Assembly: GCA_010672185.1 (NCBI GenBank)
Contig: JAAHHL010000524.1
Span: forward strand, 1 to 5,648
Source: Caldora sp. SIO3E6
GTDB taxonomy: Bacteria > Cyanobacteriota > Cyanobacteriia > Cyanobacteriales > Coleofasciculaceae
Length of the DNA: 5,648 bases
Reading direction: 5' to 3'
Shown: positions 1 through 3,164 of the stretch, piece by piece
Layout of the letters: each line of letters begins with the position of its first letter
Numbering within the stretch: position 1 is the stretch's first letter
Position numbers and translations under genes: made by a program
Notes under the pieces: generated by a model
The model's input: the letters and a program-made list of their open reading frames with translations, nothing else
Told to the model about the DNA's origin: nothing
The model's database searches: none

Positions 1-94
1 CAGGAGGCAGGAGGCAGGAGGCAGGAGGCAGGAGGCAGGAGGCAGGAGGCAGGAGGCAGGAGGCAGAAGGCAGAAGGCAGAAGGCAGGAGGCAG
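1..94. repeat. Heptanucleotide tandem repeat (CAGGAGG)n
   Basis: Thirteen head-to-tail 7-base units are visible: nine CAGGAGG, then three CAGAAGG variants, then one more CAGGAGG and a partial CAG. The tract runs off the left edge, so its true length is unknown. It belongs to the class of short tandemly repeated repetitive (STRR) sequences described in heterocystous cyanobacteria. The three variant units lie together, which fits unit-by-unit expansion by slippage. No coding role is supported. Confidence 0.95.
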
Positions 95-140
95 TCCCTA
101 TGAAAAAAATTTTTTCACCACCATGCATGAAAGTCCCTCT

Positions 141-183
141 CTCCGCGTCTCCGCGTCTCCGCGTCCCCGCGTCCCCGCGTCTC
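141..183. repeat. 8-base tandem repeat (CTCCGCGT/CCCCGCGT)n
   Basis: Five consecutive 8-base units (three CTCCGCGT, two CCCCGCGT) are followed by a partial CTC. The tract is GC-rich between an AT-rich stretch and another pyrimidine-rich tract. Its unit length and sequence differ from both neighbouring tracts, so it is an independent array. Confidence 0.9.
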
Positions 184-186
184 TTT

Positions 187-249
187 ATTCCCTATTCCCC
201 ATTCCCCATTCCCCATTCCCCATTCCCCATTCCCCATTCCCTATTCCCT
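187..249. repeat. Heptanucleotide tandem repeat (ATTCCCC)n
   Basis: Nine 7-base units: one ATTCCCT, six perfect ATTCCCC, and two ATTCCCT at the right end. Variant units lie at the edges and the core is homogeneous, the usual pattern of an array expanded by slippage. This is an STRR-type sequence typical of Nostoc/Calothrix-like genomes. An ATG-initiated reading frame crosses this and the previous array (123-329), but it is low-complexity repeat translation and is not annotated as a gene. Confidence 0.93.
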
Positions 250-452
250 GTATTTTTGTTAAAAAAAGTATAATTTTGAATAACAATCTTGATATTGACT
301 TGACTAAAAGAAAAGTATTGCAAATATAGTCGAATAAATATTACAAAATAACTCAAGTACCTCTTGGATACTCATAATTTAAATACACAGGCATAATTCG
401 CTTTATTGGAAATCTTGAGATTATGCCTCAATGCTATCAGGAGATTAGTATT
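250..452 (+). other. AT-rich intergenic leader upstream of the 49-codon gene
   Basis: Together with the repeat tracts this makes a roughly 450-base stretch without a credible gene. The 250-452 part is AT-rich, has no long reading frame, and should contain the promoter and 5' untranslated region of the small gene at 453. A TTGACT at 295-300 resembles a -35 box, but no well-spaced -10 hexamer accompanies it, so no promoter is called. No riboswitch or RNA gene was recognised. Confidence 0.5.
439..443 (+). promoter_or_regulatory. Ribosome binding site of the small gene
   Basis: AGGAG lies nine bases before the ATG at 453. This favours 453 over the in-frame ATG at 423, which has no purine-rich motif in front of it. 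The site is one of the main reasons for calling the short frame a real gene. Confidence 0.7.
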
Positions 453-602
453 ATGGGTATTTACAAATTGTTTGACAGCATCACAGAGTATATTTCTGAA
501 GCAGTAGTCAGAATCTTCGGTCCTAACGATGACGCTTATCCAGCTACTGGTTTACAGCCATTTAGTGATGATCCCTATAAGCCTAGAAGGGCAGATTGGT
601 AG
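453..602 (+). CDS. Small 49-residue protein, amphipathic helix plus acidic tail (possible AtpTheta-like)
   Basis: The frame encodes 49 residues from ATG to TAG and is preceded by a well-spaced AGGAG. Residues 2-22 form a convincing amphipathic helix, with I3, L6/F7, I10, Y13/I14, A17/V18 and I21/F22 on one face. Residues 24-49 are proline- and aspartate-rich (GPNDDAYP, then LQPFSDDPY) and end in a basic PRRADW. There is no signal peptide, transmembrane segment or cysteine, so it is probably a soluble or membrane-surface protein. From memory, the helix followed by a NDDxYPxTGxQPF-type stretch resembles the small cyanobacterial protein AtpTheta (Norf1, about 48 residues), which inhibits ATP hydrolysis by the F0F1 ATP synthase in the dark. 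I could not align it, so the function is tentative. It stands alone, convergent with the toxin-antitoxin pair, and a weak hairpin with a T run follows about 60 bases after the stop. Confidence 0.75.
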   Translation: MGIYKLFDSITEYISEAVVRIFGPNDDAYPATGLQPFSDDPYKPRRADW

Positions 603-661
603 AAATTATCAATAATTATTTTGAAAAAATTTCTGAAATTGTCTTTTTAGTAGTTGGGGAG

Positions 662-691
662 AAAAGTGGCTTTTTCTTCACCAGCTTTTTT
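662..691 (+). terminator. Weak terminator-like hairpin after the small gene
   Basis: AAAAGTGG (662-669) can pair with CCAGCTTTT (682-690) if one G is bulged, giving an eight-pair stem around a loop of about twelve bases, followed by a run of T ending at 691. The stem is AU-rich and imperfect, so this is at best a modest intrinsic terminator. Its position 60 bases after the stop at 602 fits that role. Confidence 0.35.
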
Positions 692-714
692 GTGTAGTTT
701 CGTAACTAAGTATG

Positions 715-771
715 GCTTGCTGCTTTCAAGAGTCGAGAATAAGAATAATGAACCGATGTTCTAGCGATCGC
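715..771. repeat. Direct repeat copy A flanking the toxin-antitoxin pair
   Basis: Positions 715-767 match 1431-1483 at 50 of 53 bases with no gaps. The three differences are G/T at 730, T/C at 733 and A/C at 748. The copy ends in the HIP1 octamer GCGATCGC at 764-771. It lies just outside the toxin stop codon, with the partner just upstream of the antitoxin, so the two copies bracket the module. It contains the small inverted repeat GAAC-CGAT-GTTC (750-761). No coding potential is seen. Confidence 0.9.
764..771. other. HIP1 octamer GCGATCGC
   Basis: A perfect copy of the highly iterated palindrome abundant in many cyanobacterial genomes. It supports the taxonomic assignment. It forms the right edge of direct repeat copy A; the equivalent point in copy B is interrupted by nine extra bases. 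Confidence 0.9.
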
Positions 772-789
772 AAATCTTACCCGATAGCA

Positions 790-1083
790 TTACTCTGGGA
801 AAACATCCTGCAAATTACGATAACCACTGACAACCCTTAGAATCTCGATATTATCTTCAAGAACACGATAGAAGATGATGTATCCCATCAGCAACAGTCC
901 CCTTAAGCCTGGTTTTAGGTGAGTATAGGACTTACCCATGTAGGGATAACGCGCTAAGTATTGGCACTTTTGGTTGAAGGCTTCTACGAAACGTTCTCCA
1001 GCGTCAATGCTTTGCTCTAAAAAATAGTCGGAAATTGCGTTTAGATCCTGACTGGCGGGAAGGGTAATCTTTAGGGTTTTCAT
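790..1083 (-). CDS. RelE/ParE-family toxin of a type II toxin-antitoxin system
   Basis: This 97-residue protein has the size and layout of ParE/RelE-fold toxins. The N-terminal strand KTLKITLPA is followed by the family helix pattern SQDLNAISDYF (11-21), a second helix (28-45), the loop RYPYMGKSY (45-53), then the strands GLRGLLLMGYIIFYRVL (59-75) and IEILRVVSGYRN (79-90). The R61 and YRV (72-74) positions are typical of ParE-like members. ParE proteins inhibit DNA gyrase and RelE proteins cleave mRNA on the ribosome; the sequence does not show which target applies, though the partner favours ParE. The ATG overlaps the antitoxin stop as ATGA, which implies translational coupling, and no independent ribosome binding site is evident. 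The gene appears intact. It is very likely neutralised by, and co-regulated with, the antitoxin upstream. Confidence 0.9.
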   Translation of the reverse strand: MKTLKITLPASQDLNAISDYFLEQSIDAGERFVEAFNQKCQYLARYPYMGKSYTHLKPGLRGLLLMGYIIFYRVLEDNIEILRVVSGYRNLQDVFPE

Positions 1084-1370
1084 GCAGAGGCAGCTTTGGC
1101 GGCATTAACTTTATGGCGTAATTGAGCAATTACGTCGTCTGCTGCTAAGACATTTCCTTGCTCTGCGGCTTGTAATCCTGCATCAATTTTAAGGCGAGTT
1201 TGTTCAACCCAAGCTAGATAGTCTGGGGTTGCATCGGGGTTTTGCTGAATAATCTCGTCGGCAAGAAGAACTAGAGCAGTATCAATCGCATCTTCTATAG
1301 ATGTATACTTACCTTGCTGAGAGAGGGATTCAAGAATTCTGCTTTGCTGAGAACTGAGGGTAATTTGCAT
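1080..1370 (-). CDS. ParD-like ribbon-helix-helix antitoxin
   Basis: This 96-residue protein precedes the toxin with a 4-base overlap, the normal antitoxin-toxin order. Residues 1-40 fit a ribbon-helix-helix fold: the DNA-contacting strand MQITLSSQQ, helix RILESLSQQG, then KYTSIEDAIDTALVLLADE. This matches the ParD pattern 'strand - helix - G(K/R)Y.S..(E/D)(V/A)(I/V)..AL..L'. The C-terminal half, with YLAWVEQTRLKIDAGLQAAE (51-70) and DVIAQLRHKV (79-88), is the toxin-wrapping region and matches the ParD 'G...G' plus DVIA-type tail. It is expected to dimerise, bind an operator in front of its own gene, and repress the pair with the toxin as co-repressor. The ATG at 1370 lacks an obvious Shine-Dalgarno sequence, which is not rare in cyanobacteria. 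The ParD assignment rests on pattern and context. Confidence 0.88.
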   Translation of the reverse strand: MQITLSSQQSRILESLSQQGKYTSIEDAIDTALVLLADEIIQQNPDATPDYLAWVEQTRLKIDAGLQAAEQGNVLAADDVIAQLRHKVNAAKAASA

Positions 1371-1430
1371 AGGATGCTTGATTTACTGTTTGTACTGGAG
1401 ACTTTCTTCTCTCATGCTAAAGGTTTTACT

Positions 1431-1496
1431 GCTTGCTGCTTTCAATAGCCGAGAATAAGAATACTGAACCGATGTTCTAGCGAGCAAGATGCTCGC
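1431..1496. repeat. Direct repeat copy B flanking the toxin-antitoxin pair
   Basis: This is the partner of 715-771, with the same orientation and 50/53 identity over 1431-1483, 716 bases away. The similarity stops on the left at the same point in both copies (preceding bases TATG versus TACT). On the right, copy A continues GCGA|TCGC, whereas copy B reads GCGA|GCAAGATGC|TCGC. The repeat lies 61 bases upstream of the antitoxin start, so the antitoxin promoter lies within or beside it. Confidence 0.9.
1480..1496. repeat. Perfect palindrome GCGAGCA-AGA-TGCTCGC
   Basis: A 7-base perfect inverted repeat with a 3-base loop, followed by ACTACAAG. From memory, this type (GTGCGAGCATCTTGCTCGC and relatives) recurs in intergenic regions of many Nostocales genomes. 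It lies between the phosphorylase stop (1530) and the antitoxin start (1370). It has no T run on either side, so it is not a canonical terminator, although it could form an RNA hairpin at the 3' end of the phosphorylase transcript. Confidence 0.8.
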
Positions 1497-1529
1497 ACTA
1501 CAAGAGGCTTCTGGTAGAATTTCGACTTA

Positions 1530-2810
1530 TTAAACATATAGATATTTTTTCAAAAAGGCAATTAAAAAACTAGCGGAGGCTTGACAAGCATACTCACGAA
1601 AGTGCTTATTTCTCCCCCGATGTTTATCTGCATAATCAGATACAGCTTTAGCAACTATCCATCGTTTTATTCCATACTCCCGCGCTGTTTCACCAATAGC
1701 ATATGCTTCCATTTCTATACCATAAGTTCCACGTACATGTTTATTAACATCATCAAATATTTGTTCATTTTCTTGAACTTTATCAACTGTTCCAATAGGA
1801 CAAAGGACAACTCTTGACTCTTCTTTTTCTTGCTTTCTTAGTTCTTGGATTCGGCTCCCTCGTCGCAAACTTTTCTTAACTTCTTTTTTCCCTTTATCAG
1901 TTAGAGTAAGTGTGATTTCATCTTCAATTAAGCCTTCCTTCTTTAAATACTCAATCACCTGTCCGGACTTAGGACATTCTTTATCTAAATCTTCATGTTT
2001 TTCGGGATCAGGATACTTTATTGAGTTTTCTTGATGCTCGTAAATTCGTTCAAGTAGCCAGTACTTTTGATATTCATAAGATTTAGGCTTTTCTACTTTG
2101 ATGGTATCTGTCCAATCATTAATATATCGCTTATGATATAATTTTACCTGATCAGACCATACAAAATCGAGGTCATAAGGTTTTATATTTTTGTATACAT
2201 CTTTAGGTAAGCTTTGCTCATTGTATACAGCTCTCAGTAGTTCACTATCGATTTTAAAAACTTGCTCAGCAACAAGAACATCTCCTAAATTTACTGCTTC
2301 TTGCCAACCTGCACAAATTCCTACCATTGCTAAACACTGACTAGGACGTAGTTGTGAAACCAAACGAAAAGCAGCTTCTCTTGTTGCTTTCTCTCCCATC
2401 TTCCGGGCGTCTGCCGTTGCAACCTTAAATGATTTTCCATTTTCACAAGTGAAAGAGTGCTCCCAATAATTTAATTTATAATTGTCTTGTTTTTGCTTCC
2501 AAGGCTCTTGATCATCTTTTCCGTCTCTACATTTCAGTAATGCTTCTTGCTCACCATCCGCAGCTGTAATGATCAAGACATCGACAGAATTATATTTTGG
2601 TCTAGATTGTCGATTTGTTCGTTTAAAATTAGAATATGGGGTAACAGGTACTGAAGTCTTATTATCTGAGCATACTTCAACAAAAAATCTGTTGTTTGCT
2701 TTGGAAATCAAGAAGCGAGAATTTTGTGCAAGAGGTAGATTGCTGAGATGATCTCCAATTTCTGACTCGCTCAAACTGTGCCTCCATAACTTAGAATGTA
2801 GTTCCAGCAA
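1530..2810 (-). CDS. Nucleoside phosphorylase/nucleosidase-fold (PNP/MTAN-like) protein with inserted winged-helix-like segment
   Basis: The frame encodes 426 residues, against roughly 230-290 for housekeeping members of this family. Phosphorylase core motifs are visible in order: first strand VDVLIITAADGEQEAL (76-91, with E87/E89 as general-base candidates), glycine-rich loop VGICAGWQ (163-170), GDVLVAEQVFK (177-187), PIGTVDKV (338-345), ribose-binding GIEMEAYAI (364-372), and VAKAVSDYAD (386-395), with D392 at the catalytic Asp position. The core is split at about 190-330 by an insert holding a winged-helix-like unit (about 246-316, including SGQVIEYLKKEGLIED and LTLTDKGKKEV). Such proteins cleave the N-glycosidic bond of nucleosides or nucleotides; the substrate here is unknown. 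Residues 1-75 are not part of the core. The start taken is a TTG with no ribosome binding site at normal distance, and the next in-frame ATG (codon 162) is inside the core. The frame is in phase with the upstream 109-residue ORF, so it may be the C-terminal part of that gene. Confidence 0.82.
   Translation of the reverse strand: MLELHSKLWRHSLSESEIGDHLSNLPLAQNSRFLISKANNRFFVEVCSDNKTSVPVTPYSNFKRTNRQSRPKYNSVDVLIITAADGEQEALLKCRDGKDDQEPWKQKQDNYKLNYWEHSFTCENGKSFKVATADARKMGEKATREAAFRLVSQLRPSQCLAMVGICAGWQEAVNLGDVLVAEQVFKIDSELLRAVYNEQSLPKDVYKNIKPYDLDFVWSDQVKLYHKRYINDWTDTIKVEKPKSYEYQKYWLLERIYEHQENSIKYPDPEKHEDLDKECPKSGQVIEYLKKEGLIEDEITLTLTDKGKKEVKKSLRRGSRIQELRKQEKEESRVVLCPIGTVDKVQENEQIFDDVNKHVRGTYGIEMEAYAIGETAREYGIKRWIVAKAVSDYADKHRGRNKHFREYACQASASFLIAFLKKYLYV
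1863..2075 (-). other. Winged-helix-like insertion inside the phosphorylase core
   Basis: This covers about residues 246-316 of the phosphorylase-fold protein. The pattern is helix (YQKYWLLERIYEH), a charged linker, helix (SGQVIEYLKKEGLIED), a beta wing (ITLTLTD), then helix (KGKKEVKKSL). 'Y.....EGLI......LTDKG...' is a typical winged-helix signature. It may recognise nucleic acid, a protein partner or a regulatory ligand. The call is made by eye and was not checked with a profile. Confidence 0.5.
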
Positions 2811-2828
2811 ATTCGACGATATTTTACC

Positions 2829-2831
2829 TCA
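2829..2831 (-). other. In-frame TGA separating the 109-residue ORF from the phosphorylase ORF
   Basis: Reading the minus strand, the codons run CAA AGA TGA GGT AAA ATA TCG TCG AAT TTG CTG. Only this one TGA interrupts a continuous 542-codon frame from 3158 to 1530. A single C-to-T change from CGA (Arg) would create it. GAGG overlaps the stop, but it lies 16 bases from the TTG at 2810, too far for a normal start, and 4 bases from an ATA codon. Confidence 0.7.
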
Positions 2832-3158
2832 TCTTTGGCCATAGCAGTATAGCCGCTGAAGAGCATTAAGCAGTTGGTTACGCTTATATCCTTGAAATTC
2901 TAAATTAATGTGCTGAGATAATTCTATATATATATTATCTGCATCAACTCTGCCAGAAACTAACAGATTGAGACAAGTCTCATCTATATCATCTATATAA
3001 GGCAATAGATGATATAGAATACAGTACCGATCTTCATTAATTTGTTCCTCAGAAATGAGACCAGCGGATTGACAATCTGGCAAACCATAATTACCGAAAT
3101 TTCTGGCTCTTCCTGAGTTTGAATGTGGCCTGCGACTTCTTCCCCCTTGACGACTCAT
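2829..3158 (-). CDS. Small helical protein of unknown function; possibly the N-terminal part of the phosphorylase gene
   Basis: The frame encodes 109 residues from ATG to TGA. The first 25 residues are rich in Arg, Gly and Ser (SRQGGRSRR, GRARNFGNYG) and probably disordered. Residues 36-106 look like a compact all-alpha domain (SEEQINEDRYCILYHLL, DETCLNLLVSG, NIYIELSQHI, KRNQLLNALQRLY). Its size is similar to the small helical effector-associated or death-like adaptor domains found at the N-termini of bacterial conflict proteins, but I do not recognise a specific family. The ATG lies 6 bases after the stop of the upstream 821-residue gene. GGAG at 3171-3168, within that gene's last codons, gives ideal nine-base spacing, so the two are co-translated. 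The TGA stop (2831-2829) is in the same frame as the phosphorylase ORF, which continues with no further stop. The product may thus be a free adaptor, a truncated protein, or a readthrough N-terminus. Confidence 0.65.
   Translation of the reverse strand: MSRQGGRSRRPHSNSGRARNFGNYGLPDCQSAGLISEEQINEDRYCILYHLLPYIDDIDETCLNLLVSGRVDADNIYIELSQHINLEFQGYKRNQLLNALQRLYCYGQR
2983..3018. repeat. Perfect 14-base inverted repeat inside the small ORF
   Basis: TCTATATCATCTAT (2983-2996) and its exact complement (3005-3018) are separated by 8 bases. In the minus-strand mRNA this forms a 14-pair, AU-rich hairpin at about codons 47-59 of the 109-residue ORF, covering LYHLLPYIDDIDE. It could modulate translation or be a chance product of the AT-rich coding sequence. 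Confidence 0.75.
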
Positions 3159-3164
3159 ACCTCA

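Noticed and set aside
1..249. CRISPR array
   Set aside because: The repeats are 7-8 bases and directly adjacent, with no spacers, so these are simple tandem repeats.
123..329. 68-residue plus-strand ORF starting in the repeat region
   Set aside because: Most of it is translation of the CTCCGCGT and ATTCCCC arrays (PIPHSPF repeats), with no ribosome binding site and no credible domain.
1371..1500. Possible minus-strand promoter TTGCTC-18-TATTCT within repeat copy B for the antitoxin gene
   Set aside because: The match to the -35 consensus is poor (three of six) and the -10 is only fair, so it cannot be distinguished from chance.
1581..1817. 78-residue plus-strand ORF
   Set aside because: Antisense shadow of the phosphorylase-fold gene, whose core motifs occupy the minus strand here.
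2569..2751. 60-residue plus-strand ORF
   Set aside because: Antisense to the N-terminal part of the phosphorylase ORF, with no independent support.
2916..2940. AGATAAT ... ATTATCT inverted repeat as an operator
   Set aside because: Only seven bases per arm in a very AT-rich coding stretch; expected by chance.
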